DNA from: an alpha proteobacterium SCGC AAA240-E13
GTDB lineage: Bacteria; Pseudomonadota; Alphaproteobacteria; Pelagibacterales; Pelagibacteraceae
Length of the DNA: 64,000 nt
Direction of reading: 5' to 3'
Assembly (NCBI GenBank): GCA_000504625.1
Contig: AZHR01000003.1
Span: 1 to 64,000, forward strand
A model generated the notes under the pieces. The model was not told the origin of the DNA, made no database searches, and saw only the letters and a list, made by a program, of their open reading frames with translations. Of this stretch, positions 7,902 to 16,040 are shown in pieces (positions within the stretch are counted from its first letter, which is position 1; each line of letters begins with the position of its first letter). The position numbers and the translations under genes are program-made.

Positions 7902-9188
7902 ATGATGGATAAATATTTCGACTATAGAAAACATAAAACGGATTTTCAAACAGAAGTGTTAGCAGGAGTTTCAACATTCTTGACTATGGCTTACATTATG
8001 TTTCTCAATCCAGTCATTCTTGCTGATGGCGGATTTGACTTTGGCGGCGTTTTCACAGCGACAGCTCTTGCTACTGCATTAGCCTGTTTTATTGCTGCTT
8101 TTTACGCCAAAACGTGGCCTGTTGGACTTGCACCAGGAATGGGAATTAACGCTTTCATCGCTTATGGTGTTTGTTTAGGAATGAAGTACACTCCAGCCGA
8201 AGCGCTTGGAGCTGTATTAGTAGCCGGCATAGTCTTCTTAATAATTTCGCTGACCCCAATAAGAGCTTGGCTTATCAATTCAATTCCAAAAAGTTTAAAA
8301 CTTGGAATTGGTGCTGGGATAGGTTTGTTTTTAGGAGTAATTGGTTTTGAAATTATGGGACTAACAGCGGATCATCCTGTTACACTTGTTACACTAGGTA
8401 ATTTAGGTAATCCTTTGACTCTTTTGGGTGCTGGAGCATTCATATCAATGATCGTAATGGAGAAAATGAAAATTAAAGGAAACATAATTATCGGAATTGT
8501 TGCCTTTAGTGCCATTGCTTGGGTCACTGGCTTAGGCCAATTTAATGGCGTTGTTTCTGCTCCACCTCCAATGACTCATTTGTTTGCATTTGACTTAGGT
8601 GCTGCGCTATCAGCTTCAATGGTAACAGTAATTTTTACTCTGTTTTTCATTGACTTCTTTGATACTGCTGGAACTTTAACGAGCGTTGCGAATGTTGCAG
8701 GTAAGATTGGAAAAGATGGAAAAATCCAAGACATTGATAAAGCTATGCTTTCAGATAGTGCATCAACTGTTGTGGGGGCCGTATTAGGTACTAGCACAGT
8801 TACCACTTATGTTGAATCAGCTGCCGGTGTAAAAGCAGGTGGACGAACAGGCATGACTTCGCTTGTTATAGGAATTCTATTCTTATTATGTCTATTCTTT
8901 GCACCATTAGCGACAAGCCTTCCAAAGGAAATTGATGGAGCTGCATTAATTTATATTGCAACTCTTTTCGTTCGTAATATTGTAGATATTGAATGGGATG
9001 ACATTGCTGAATCAGGACCAGCTGTCCTCGCAATGATAGCGATGCCATTTACGTACTCAATTTCTCACGGAATAGCTCTAGCGTTTATTTCTTATGCTGC
9101 TATTAAAATTTGCACAGGAAAAACAAACGTAAATCCAGCTATTTGGGTAATAGCAATAGCGAGTGTAATAAGTTTCGTTGTAGCTTAG
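7902..9188 (+). CDS. NCS2-family purine base permease (AzgA-like)
   Basis: A 428-residue inner-membrane transporter of the NCS2/AzgA group, which imports adenine, guanine or hypoxanthine with protons. Family signatures include AGVSTFLTMAYIMFLNP near the N-terminus, GLAPGMGINAFIAYGVCLG at about residues 85-103, FIDFFDTAGTLTSVANVAG at about 250-268, and GTSTVTTYVESAAGVKAGGR at about 292-312. The last contains the TTYxES substrate-site motif. It is followed by an intrinsic terminator and a convergent purine phosphoribosyltransferase, and lies beside a purine-degradation operon. The context supports a nucleobase substrate. Confidence 0.92.
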   Translation: MMDKYFDYRKHKTDFQTEVLAGVSTFLTMAYIMFLNPVILADGGFDFGGVFTATALATALACFIAAFYAKTWPVGLAPGMGINAFIAYGVCLGMKYTPAEALGAVLVAGIVFLIISLTPIRAWLINSIPKSLKLGIGAGIGLFLGVIGFEIMGLTADHPVTLVTLGNLGNPLTLLGAGAFISMIVMEKMKIKGNIIIGIVAFSAIAWVTGLGQFNGVVSAPPPMTHLFAFDLGAALSASMVTVIFTLFFIDFFDTAGTLTSVANVAGKIGKDGKIQDIDKAMLSDSASTVVGAVLGTSTVTTYVESAAGVKAGGRTGMTSLVIGILFLLCLFFAPLATSLPKEIDGAALIYIATLFVRNIVDIEWDDIAESGPAVLAMIAMPFTYSISHGIALAFISYAAIKICTGKTNVNPAIWVIAIASVISFVVA

Positions 9189-9212
9189 CTAAAAAATTTA
9201 AATTTTTTATAG

Positions 9213-9244
9213 AAAGGGCCGGATTTATTCTGGCCCTTTTTTAT
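9213..9244 (+). terminator. Intrinsic terminator of the NCS2 permease
   Basis: Stem AAAGGGCC (9213-9220) pairs with GGCCCTTT (9232-9239), extendable by G-U and G-C inward, followed by a T-run. It stands 24 bp after the permease stop and overlaps the end of the convergent gene by a few bases. On the other strand the stem is preceded by A's, so it may terminate both transcripts. Confidence 0.85.
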
Positions 9245-9765
9245 TTGTTGTGTTTCTTTTTTATGTCTTCAATTCTAACTTCTTCGTAATGCTCAAATGG
9301 TTGCACAATCCAAGGGTTATCTTTTAATCTCACGGCACAATAATCTGGCTCAAAGGTTGATTTCTTTTTCTTCCATAAAGTCGCTGTTTTTATATCCTCA
9401 ATTTTGTCTTTGATTGGCTCATATTTTCTTAACCAGTCAACGCTTTTATTTAAAGTGATTCCTGTATCTGAAAGGTCATCACATAAAAGTATTTTTCCAC
9501 CCATATTTTTGGCAATTGAACTCATTTCCCTAGAAAATACTATGTTTCCTTGTTCATCCTCAATACCTTTTCCACTGTAGCTTTCAACTGCTAAATATGA
9601 ACATTTTAATTTAAAAACCCTACTCAAAAGATCTATCATGGGAGCGCCACCGCGCATTATGCCTACAAGTAAAGTAGGCTTGTAACCGCTCTCATGAATC
9701 ATGATAGCTAATTTTTCAACGGTATTATTATATTCGTCCCAGGAAACAATTAATTTTTCAGACAT
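9241..9765 (-). CDS. gpt: Xanthine-guanine phosphoribosyltransferase-like enzyme
   Basis: A 174-residue type I phosphoribosyltransferase that would convert guanine/xanthine plus PRPP to the nucleotide. The PRPP-binding loop is KILLCDDLSDTGITLN (about residues 90-106), and the conserved glycine loop GIMRGGAPMIDLLSRVF lies at about 35-52. The C-terminal hood includes WIVQPFEHYE, as in Gpt-type proteins (E. coli Gpt has WIEQPW). It converges with the NCS2 permease, so import and salvage of the base are encoded side by side. Exact base specificity is an inference from similarity and context. Confidence 0.8.
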   Translation of the reverse strand: MSEKLIVSWDEYNNTVEKLAIMIHESGYKPTLLVGIMRGGAPMIDLLSRVFKLKCSYLAVESYSGKGIEDEQGNIVFSREMSSIAKNMGGKILLCDDLSDTGITLNKSVDWLRKYEPIKDKIEDIKTATLWKKKKSTFEPDYCAVRLKDNPWIVQPFEHYEEVRIEDIKKKHNK

Positions 9766-9817
9766 ATTAATTCTGTTATCATAATTAAAAAAAACTTAAT
9801 TAAAAAGGAGAAAATTT

Positions 9818-10108
9818 ATGCCGAAAGGATATTGGTTATCAGTATACGAAAAAATTGAAAATATGGAAACTTTGAAAAAATATGCAGTTAAGGCAACTAC
9901 GGTCATTGGTAAATATTCTGGAAAATTTCTTGTAAGAGGTGGAAAAAATATAACCCTTGAAGGAAATCAATCACCAAGAACAGTAATAGTTGAGTTTCAA
10001 AATTTTTCAGATGCAGAAAAATGCTACAATTCAGACGAGTATAAAGAGGCTCTTAATATTTTAAGAGGCTCTGTAAAAAGAAATTTACAAATTATAGAAG
10101 GAACTTAA
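9818..10108 (+). CDS. DUF1330 domain protein
   Basis: A 96-residue single-domain DUF1330 protein (ferredoxin-like alpha+beta barrel fold). Typical features are the opening KGYWLSVYEKIENMETLKKY, the glycine-rich turn GKFLVRGGKNITLEGN at about residues 43-58, and the VIVEFQNFSDAEKCYNSDEY segment at about 64-83. The family has no established reaction. Its place between gpt and puuD suggests a link to purine degradation, but that is inference. A clean Shine-Dalgarno (AAGGAG) precedes the ATG. Its 3' end overlaps convergent puuD by 17 bp. Confidence 0.8.
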   Translation: MPKGYWLSVYEKIENMETLKKYAVKATTVIGKYSGKFLVRGGKNITLEGNQSPRTVIVEFQNFSDAEKCYNSDEYKEALNILRGSVKRNLQIIEGT

Positions 10109-10943
10109 ATTTTTTTTTTGCTCTTAAGTTAAAAAAGTGACGGATAAATCCTAAAATAATTGCTAATAACAATAATATAATCCAATTGTACTGACTGACC
10201 CAAATAAACGAAGCGTGCCCGCTCAACATAACAAAAAGAACTAAAAAAGTGATAATATTATTATGTACGCTACGTATTTTAGCGCTAATTGATAAATTTA
10301 AATCAAACTCTTTTTTACTTAAAGCTGAGGAAGTAATGTTCCTGCCATTCGGAATAATAACAAAAAAAACATTGAAAAACATTATACATCCCAAAATAAC
10401 CCCAACAGACAAAAATGCGAATTTTGGTCCAAAAACTTTTGTCAGACAAAACGAAATAACAGCTCCAATAATGAGTAATACTACTGGAAAAATTATTTTG
10501 TTATTTATCAATTTAGACTTGCAGATAAGATCGTAAATTAGCCAAGATCCTATTATAGAGAAAATCGAAATTGCTATTCCCATTAAAGGAGTGATATTTT
10601 CATTTACTCTTTTATCAATCATCAAAATATTTGAATTTGCATAATAAATAATTATCAATAATAGTATTCCAGTAATAAACGTTAGGTAGCTTTGCCATTT
10701 GAATATAATTAAATTTTTAGAGAATTGTTCAGGTGCAACCTTAAGTCTTTCTAAACGGTAAAACGAACCACTATGTTGTAAGATGCCTTCTGCATCCACT
10801 TCCTTACTGCTTGTATTTTTTTCTAATTTATTATCTAAATAATTAAATAAAAAACTATTACCTATCCAAAGAATTGCAAACATTACATGTGACCACCGTA
10901 ATAAAATTTCGATCCACTTATATATGTTGGGTAAAAATTCCAT
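10092..10943 (-). CDS. puuD: Membrane urate oxidase/hydroxylase PuuD, membrane domain only
   Basis: A 283-residue polytopic membrane protein matching the N-terminal domain (DUF989, about eight transmembrane helices) of PuuD, which oxidises urate to 5-hydroxyisourate. Candidate haem-ligand histidines lie in RWSHVMFAILWIGNSF (N-terminus), RSVHNNIITFLVLF and LSGHASF (about residues 225-245). Characterised PuuD proteins are about 400 residues long because a cytochrome c domain follows the membrane part. Here the protein stops at KKKFKFLL with no CxxCH. It begins immediately after the guanine deaminase stop and is the last gene of the minus-strand purine operon. Confidence 0.85.
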   Translation of the reverse strand: MEFLPNIYKWIEILLRWSHVMFAILWIGNSFLFNYLDNKLEKNTSSKEVDAEGILQHSGSFYRLERLKVAPEQFSKNLIIFKWQSYLTFITGILLLIIIYYANSNILMIDKRVNENITPLMGIAISIFSIIGSWLIYDLICKSKLINNKIIFPVVLLIIGAVISFCLTKVFGPKFAFLSVGVILGCIMFFNVFFVIIPNGRNITSSALSKKEFDLNLSISAKIRSVHNNIITFLVLFVMLSGHASFIWVSQYNWIILLLLAIILGFIRHFFNLRAKKKFKFLL

Positions 10944-11408
10944 TTAATATTTAACTTTGTCTGTTTTTTTATCCCACAATTTAAAAGCTTTTAAAGCTTC
11001 ATTTTTCATCATTTGGATCATAGGAATTTTTCTTTTATTAATATTTTTTTGGAATTCTGAATAAATGAATGAATCGTCAAAATCAATTTTTTGAGCATCA
11101 TCTCTTGTGTTTGCATAATATATTTTATCAATGCGAGCCCAATAAATTGCAGATAAACACATAGGACATGGTTCACATGTTGAGTATAATTCGCAACCAC
11201 TAAGATTAAAATTATTTAAACTTTTACAAGCTTGACGTATAGCAACAATTTCTCCGTGAGCCGTAGGATCGTTGATCAAAGTAACTTCATTTGATCCTTC
11301 GGAAATAATTTTATTTTCCTTAACAATAACACTTCCAAAAGGTCCACCACCTATATTTACACTTTCGATTGAAAGTTCTATTGCTCTTTGCATAAATTTA
11401 TTTTTCAT
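10944..11408 (-). CDS. guaD: Guanine deaminase (CDA-fold, GuaD type)
   Basis: A 154-residue zinc deaminase converting guanine to xanthine. The zinc site is HGEIVAIRQA (His ligand plus catalytic Glu) and CEPCPMCLSAIYWARI (two Cys ligands). The C-terminus WDKKTDKVKY matches the conserved lid of the Bacillus subtilis-type GuaD, which separates it from tRNA or cytosine deaminases of the same fold. Its start overlaps the end of xdhB by 4 bp and its stop abuts puuD. The neighbours place its product directly into xanthine dehydrogenase. Confidence 0.9.
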   Translation of the reverse strand: MKNKFMQRAIELSIESVNIGGGPFGSVIVKENKIISEGSNEVTLINDPTAHGEIVAIRQACKSLNNFNLSGCELYSTCEPCPMCLSAIYWARIDKIYYANTRDDAQKIDFDDSFIYSEFQKNINKRKIPMIQMMKNEALKAFKLWDKKTDKVKY

Positions 11409-13702
11409 AATTTGTTTTTTAAATCCTTTATACTTAGTAAGATTGCCTCTGGAGTGGCCGGCGCATTAAGTTCTGGTATTTTTGTATAATTTCCTACCGA
11501 AGCAATTGCATCTTTAATTGCAAAAAAAACAGACATTGCCAACATTAATGGAGGTTCTCCTGTTGTCTTAGACTTATTAACCACATTTTCTTTATTTAAA
11601 TTTTTAAAAATTGCCACATTAAATTTTTCTGGCATATCATTTACAGCTGGTATTTTATAAGTCGAAGGCGAATGAGTAGTAAGTTCCCCATTTGATTTCC
11701 AATTAACTTCTTCTATGGTTAACCATCCTGCTCCCTGGACAAACCCTCCTTCAATCTGACCTTTTTCAATTGCAGGATTGATTGCTCTACCTTGATCATG
11801 AAGTATATCGACTCTTAAAATTTTATTTTCACCAGTTAAAGTATCAATTAAAACTTCAGAAACTGCAGACCCATAGCAAAAGTAAAGAAAAGGGTTGCCA
11901 AGAAAAGTTTTGTTATTGAAATGTATTTTGGGAGTTTTGAAAAAACCCGAAGAAGACAATGAAACTCTATTAAGATAAGCCTCTTTTATTAATGAATTAA
12001 ACGAAAAAGTTTTTTCTTTAAATTTAACCGTACTGTTTTTGTAAATAGCCTTGTCACTTTTCAATTTGTATTTTCGTTTTACAAATAAAGCTAAATTTTC
12101 TTTTATTTTATTCACTGCATTTATTGCTGCCGCTCCATTGAGATCTGTAGTTGAGCTTGCTGCTGAAGCAGATGTATTTGGAACTTTATCTGTGCGGGTA
12201 GAGGAAACTTTAATTTTATTAAAAGGTAAGCCTAGTTCATTAGCAACTAATTGAGCAATTTTTGTATAAGTGCCTTGGCCCATTTCAATTGCACCAGTAG
12301 ATACATGAACACTTCCATCTGCATAATAAATATGTACTAGGGCTCCTGCCTGGTTGAGATGTTTTGTGGTAAATGAAATTCCAAATTTTAGAGGAGTGAT
12401 TGAAAGTCCTTTTCTAAGATATTTGTTATTTAAATTAAATTTTCTTATGCTTAATTTTCTTTTCTTATAATTTGAAGATTTAATTAATTTTCTAAAAATT
12501 TCATTAATAACATTATCTTTAATTTTCATACCATAATGAGTTATGTTTTTTTTATTTTTTTGATAAAAATTTATTTTTCTTATTTCTGCAGGATCTTTTC
12601 TTAGGTGTCTTGCAACATTGTCGACGATATTTTCTATCATCATCATGCCCTGATTTCCGCCAAATCCCCTAAATGCTGTTGAGGACGATGTATTAGTTTT
12701 ACAAAGATAATTTTCAACGGAAACATTTGAAAGATAATAAGCATTATCAATATGAAACAAAGCTCTAGAATTAATTGCACCTGATAAGTCAGGGGAGATT
12801 CCACATCTTGACGCAAGTTTTATTTTTAATCCTTCAATAACTCCCAGATCATTAAAACCTACTTCGTAATCTGCATAAAAATCATGGCGCTTACCAGTTA
12901 TCAGAATATCATCGTCACGATCCATTCTAAGTTTAACTGGAAGTTTTGTTTTTTTTGATAAAAGGGTGCAGATTGCAGCAAAAATAAAACTTTGAGTTTC
13001 TTTGCCCCCGAATCCGCCTCCTATTCTTCTCACTTCAACATTAATGGTATGATTTTTTTGATTAAGCATCTTTGCGATAATTTGTTGAGTTTCGCTCGGA
13101 TGTTGAGTACTAGAAAAAACTTTAAAATCATTATCTTCTTGTGGAATAGCGAATGCAATTTGACCTTCAAGATAAAAATGCTCTTGGCTTCCCAATATAA
13201 AAGAATTTTTTAAATAATTTTTTGCTTTGCTAATTTTTTCTGAAGGGTTTCCTCTTTTGATTTTTCTTCCTTTTAAAACAAAGAATTTTTTTCTAAGAGC
13301 TTCTTTAATATCAATAACTGGTTTTAGAATTTTGTAAGTTACCTTAGCTTTAAGAACAGCTTTTCTGGCAAGTTCAGTTGACGTCGCTGCCACAGCAAAT
13401 AGTGGCTGACCAAAATATTCAGTTTTTTTTGGAAAAATTGGATCACCATCATGAACAGCGCCTACATCATTGCGTCCTGGAATATCAGCTGAAGTCACAA
13501 CAGAAACTACCCCCTCGCTCCTCCATACTTCTCTTAGATCCAATTTTTTTATGATTGCATGTGCCTTTTTACTATATCCAATTGCTCCATATAGTGTACC
13601 TTCTGGCTCTATAATATCGTCTATGTAATTAGCATATCCGCTAACATGTTTGGCTCCACTTTCATGTGGCCTTTTTTCCATAACAAAAGAATTACTGTTC
13701 AT
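11405..13702 (-). CDS. xdhB: Xanthine dehydrogenase, molybdopterin-binding subunit
   Basis: A 765-residue molybdenum hydroxylase large subunit that oxidises hypoxanthine and xanthine to urate. Residues that distinguish true xanthine dehydrogenase from other family members are present: the Glu in GGGFGGKETQ, the Arg in STAFRGFGGNQ, and the catalytic Glu in TTGEPPLMLAMS. The molybdopterin segments GAIEMGQGTYTKIAQ and SAASSTTDLNGAA are also intact. It is preceded by xdhA with a single-base gap and overlaps guaD by 4 bp, forming a tight operon. No xdhC cofactor-insertion gene is visible in the window. Confidence 0.94.
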   Translation of the reverse strand: MNSNSFVMEKRPHESGAKHVSGYANYIDDIIEPEGTLYGAIGYSKKAHAIIKKLDLREVWRSEGVVSVVTSADIPGRNDVGAVHDGDPIFPKKTEYFGQPLFAVAATSTELARKAVLKAKVTYKILKPVIDIKEALRKKFFVLKGRKIKRGNPSEKISKAKNYLKNSFILGSQEHFYLEGQIAFAIPQEDNDFKVFSSTQHPSETQQIIAKMLNQKNHTINVEVRRIGGGFGGKETQSFIFAAICTLLSKKTKLPVKLRMDRDDDILITGKRHDFYADYEVGFNDLGVIEGLKIKLASRCGISPDLSGAINSRALFHIDNAYYLSNVSVENYLCKTNTSSSTAFRGFGGNQGMMMIENIVDNVARHLRKDPAEIRKINFYQKNKKNITHYGMKIKDNVINEIFRKLIKSSNYKKRKLSIRKFNLNNKYLRKGLSITPLKFGISFTTKHLNQAGALVHIYYADGSVHVSTGAIEMGQGTYTKIAQLVANELGLPFNKIKVSSTRTDKVPNTSASAASSTTDLNGAAAINAVNKIKENLALFVKRKYKLKSDKAIYKNSTVKFKEKTFSFNSLIKEAYLNRVSLSSSGFFKTPKIHFNNKTFLGNPFLYFCYGSAVSEVLIDTLTGENKILRVDILHDQGRAINPAIEKGQIEGGFVQGAGWLTIEEVNWKSNGELTTHSPSTYKIPAVNDMPEKFNVAIFKNLNKENVVNKSKTTGEPPLMLAMSVFFAIKDAIASVGNYTKIPELNAPATPEAILLSIKDLKNKL

Positions 13703-13703
13703 T

Positions 13704-15143
13704 TTAAATGTTTATTCTTATTAATTTTTTTTGTTTGATTTCCTGAAAGCATTTCTCCAACAAATTTTTTGCTATTTCCATACGATATTTCTGACTGGCT
13801 CGAGCATCAGTAATGGGTTTGAAATCTTTTTCCAAAGACTTTTTTGCCTTATTAATTATATTGTCTGATAAGGTGGAATTAAGGAGTATTTTTTCACAAT
13901 TAACAGCCCTTTTGGGAATATTTGCCATTCCACCATATGCAACTTTTATTTTTTTTATTTTATTATTTTCAAGTTCAACATTAAAAGAAGCACAAACAGA
14001 TGAGATATCATCATCTATTCTTTTCGAAATTTTATAAGCTTTAAAGATATTTTTTCCTAATAAAGGAATTCTTATTGAATGAATAAATTGTCCTTTTTTA
14101 AGTTTTGTTTTGCGATAATTTATAAAAAATCCATTTATGGGTAAAATTTTAGTTTTATCTTTATCTTTAATAATTATTTGTGAATCAAGCGATAACAATA
14201 ATGGAAGGGTATCACCAATAGGGCTTGCCGTTGCTATATTCCCTGCTATTGTGCAGACATTTCTAATTTGAATGGAACCATATCTTTTAAGAATCTGTGC
14301 AAAATCAGGAAAATACTTTTTTATAAATGACTCAAAATCTATTAAAGGTGTTGTGGCCCCCACTTCAATGTAATTGTTATTTTTTTTAATATAATTTAAC
14401 TCATCGATTGAATTCATATAAATTAGAGAATCGAGATCTTTTCTTTCTTTGGTAACAACTAAAGAAACATCGGTTCCTCCGCTCAATAATTTAGAATTTG
14501 GATATTGCTTAAGAGTTTTTTTTAACTCATTTACATTTCTAGGTGCAAAATACTTTTTATTTTTATTTGATATAACAATATTTTCATATTTTATTTTTTT
14601 CAAAAGGGAAATAAATAGCTGCTGATTTTTTTTGAAAAAGTCGAATTTGCTAATTTTATTTAAACTTTTAGCAGCATTTATTATGGGTTGATAACCTGTG
14701 CACCTACACAAATTACCAGAAATAGAATCTTTGATAATATTATCTTCGTAGAAAGAATAATTTTTGTACATTGCAAATAAGGACATTACAAATCCTGGTG
14801 TACAGAATCCACATTGTGAACCATGATAGTTAACCATTGCCTCCTGTACCGGATGTAAAGATCCTTTGTCAGAAACTAAATCTTCTACAAGCACAAGCTG
14901 TTTGCCAGCTAAAGTTGGAACGAATGCAATGCATGCATTAATCGCCTTATAAATAATTTTACCTTTTTTTAACTCTCCCAATACTATTGTGCATGCCCCA
15001 CAGCCTCCTTCTGCACAACCTTCCTTGGTTCCAGTTTTTCTTAGTTTTGTCCTAATATAATTAAGTATAGTTTCGTTAGGATCTGGACTATGGAGATTTA
15101 TAATTTGATTTCCATGAACAAACTTAATGATATTGGAAGTCAT
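13704..15143 (-). CDS. xdhA: Xanthine dehydrogenase, small subunit (2Fe-2S and FAD domains)
   Basis: A 479-residue electron-transfer subunit. The N-terminal plant-type 2Fe-2S cluster is bound by EGCAEGGCGACTIVL (about residues 40-54), and the second cluster by CGFCTPGFVMS and LCRCTGYQPI (about 110-155). A CO-dehydrogenase-type FAD domain follows, with SGGTDVSLVVT (about 220-230), AGNIATASPIGDTLPLL (about 296-312) and AYGGMANIPKRA near the C-terminus. It begins one base upstream of the uraH stop codon boundary, so uraH-xdhA-xdhB-guaD-puuD read as one unit. Electrons go to NAD+ in the family. Confidence 0.94.
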   Translation of the reverse strand: MTSNIIKFVHGNQIINLHSPDPNETILNYIRTKLRKTGTKEGCAEGGCGACTIVLGELKKGKIIYKAINACIAFVPTLAGKQLVLVEDLVSDKGSLHPVQEAMVNYHGSQCGFCTPGFVMSLFAMYKNYSFYEDNIIKDSISGNLCRCTGYQPIINAAKSLNKISKFDFFKKNQQLFISLLKKIKYENIVISNKNKKYFAPRNVNELKKTLKQYPNSKLLSGGTDVSLVVTKERKDLDSLIYMNSIDELNYIKKNNNYIEVGATTPLIDFESFIKKYFPDFAQILKRYGSIQIRNVCTIAGNIATASPIGDTLPLLLSLDSQIIIKDKDKTKILPINGFFINYRKTKLKKGQFIHSIRIPLLGKNIFKAYKISKRIDDDISSVCASFNVELENNKIKKIKVAYGGMANIPKRAVNCEKILLNSTLSDNIINKAKKSLEKDFKPITDARASQKYRMEIAKNLLEKCFQEIKQKKLIRINI

Positions 15144-15491
15144 TTAACTTCCTCTATAAGTCGAATAACTCCATGGAGAGACTAATAAAGGAACATGATA
15201 ATGTTCATATGGATTAGATATTCCAAATTTAATAACTACTTCATCCAAAAATGGAGTTTTTGGTAAGTTGGTTATTTTTTTAAAATAATCACCTACAAAA
15301 AAAACAAGCTCATATTGTCCTTCTTTGAAATTATTTCCTGTAACAAGAGGTTTGTCTACTCGTCCATCATTATTTAATATAATACTATTCAATTTATTTC
15401 GCTTGCTTGAAATATAATAAACCTCAACTTTAATACCTCCAGCAGGTTTTCCAGAGTAAGTATCCAGCACATGCGTGGTTAATTTTGTCAT
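15144..15491 (-). CDS. uraH: 5-hydroxyisourate hydrolase
   Basis: A 115-residue transthyretin-like protein that hydrolyses 5-hydroxyisourate to OHCU in urate breakdown. Active-site signatures are LTTHVLDTYSGKPAGG at the N-terminus, GRVDKPLV in the middle and the C-terminal YRGS tetrapeptide, all intact. The open frame runs on upstream to 15632, but residues before MTKLTTHVLD have no counterpart in the family and overlap uraD, so I choose the ATG at 15489-15491. It is the first gene of the minus-strand operon, 33 bp from the divergent uraD start. Confidence 0.92.
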   Translation of the reverse strand: MTKLTTHVLDTYSGKPAGGIKVEVYYISSKRNKLNSIILNNDGRVDKPLVTGNNFKEGQYELVFFVGDYFKKITNLPKTPFLDEVVIKFGISNPYEHYHVPLLVSPWSYSTYRGS

Positions 15492-15524
15492 ATGATATGT
15501 ATATATTATACAATAATTAACTAA

Positions 15525-16031
15525 ATGATTGTGATCAATAAAATTAATAATTTGTCTCATAGCGAGTTTATCGAAATTTTTGCTAATATTTTTGAAAAAA
15601 CCAAATGGATTGCTGAAAAACTTTATGATCAAAAACCTTTTAGTTGTTTTGAAGATTTGTGTTCAAAAATGCTAGAAATTTTTAAAACTACTAGTAAAGA
15701 AAATCAGTTAAAAATTCTTAGGGCCCATCCTGACCTAGCAAACAAAACAAAGATTAATTTACTTAGCTCAGATTCACGATCTGAACAAACCAAGATAGGA
15801 TTGAATCAATGTTCAGAAAAAGAATTTAATGAATTCAAAAACTTAAATTATGATTATAAAAAAAAATTTGGCTTTCCTTTTATTCTTGCTGTTGGAGGTA
15901 AAAACAAGATAGAAATTTTAAATGAGTTTAAAAAAAGAATTTTGAATAGTATTGGAAAAGAATTTAATGAAGCTGTAATACAAGTGTGTAGGATTGCAAA
16001 TTTGCGTTTAAAAAAACTAAATATAAAATAA
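15525..16031 (+). CDS. uraD: OHCU decarboxylase
   Basis: A 168-residue all-helical enzyme that decarboxylates 2-oxo-4-hydroxy-4-carboxy-5-ureidoimidazoline to S-allantoin. The catalytic histidine lies in LRAHPDLANK (about residues 64-73), and the family's S-x-x-EQ motif in SRSEQTKIGLNQC (about 83-95). The glycine-rich FPFILAVGGKNK follows at about 118-129. It is transcribed away from uraH with only 33 bp between start codons, so each promoter must extend into the other gene. It is followed 9 bp later by a glycosyltransferase gene. Confidence 0.92.
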   Translation: MIVINKINNLSHSEFIEIFANIFEKTKWIAEKLYDQKPFSCFEDLCSKMLEIFKTTSKENQLKILRAHPDLANKTKINLLSSDSRSEQTKIGLNQCSEKEFNEFKNLNYDYKKKFGFPFILAVGGKNKIEILNEFKKRILNSIGKEFNEAVIQVCRIANLRLKKLNIK

Positions 16032-16040
16032 AAAAAACTT

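Noticed and set aside
15492..15632. 47-residue N-terminal extension of uraH on the minus strand
   Set aside because: It is antisense to uraD's conserved N-terminus and has no match to HIU hydrolases, which begin at MTKLTTHVLD; the ATG at 15489-15491 is preferred.
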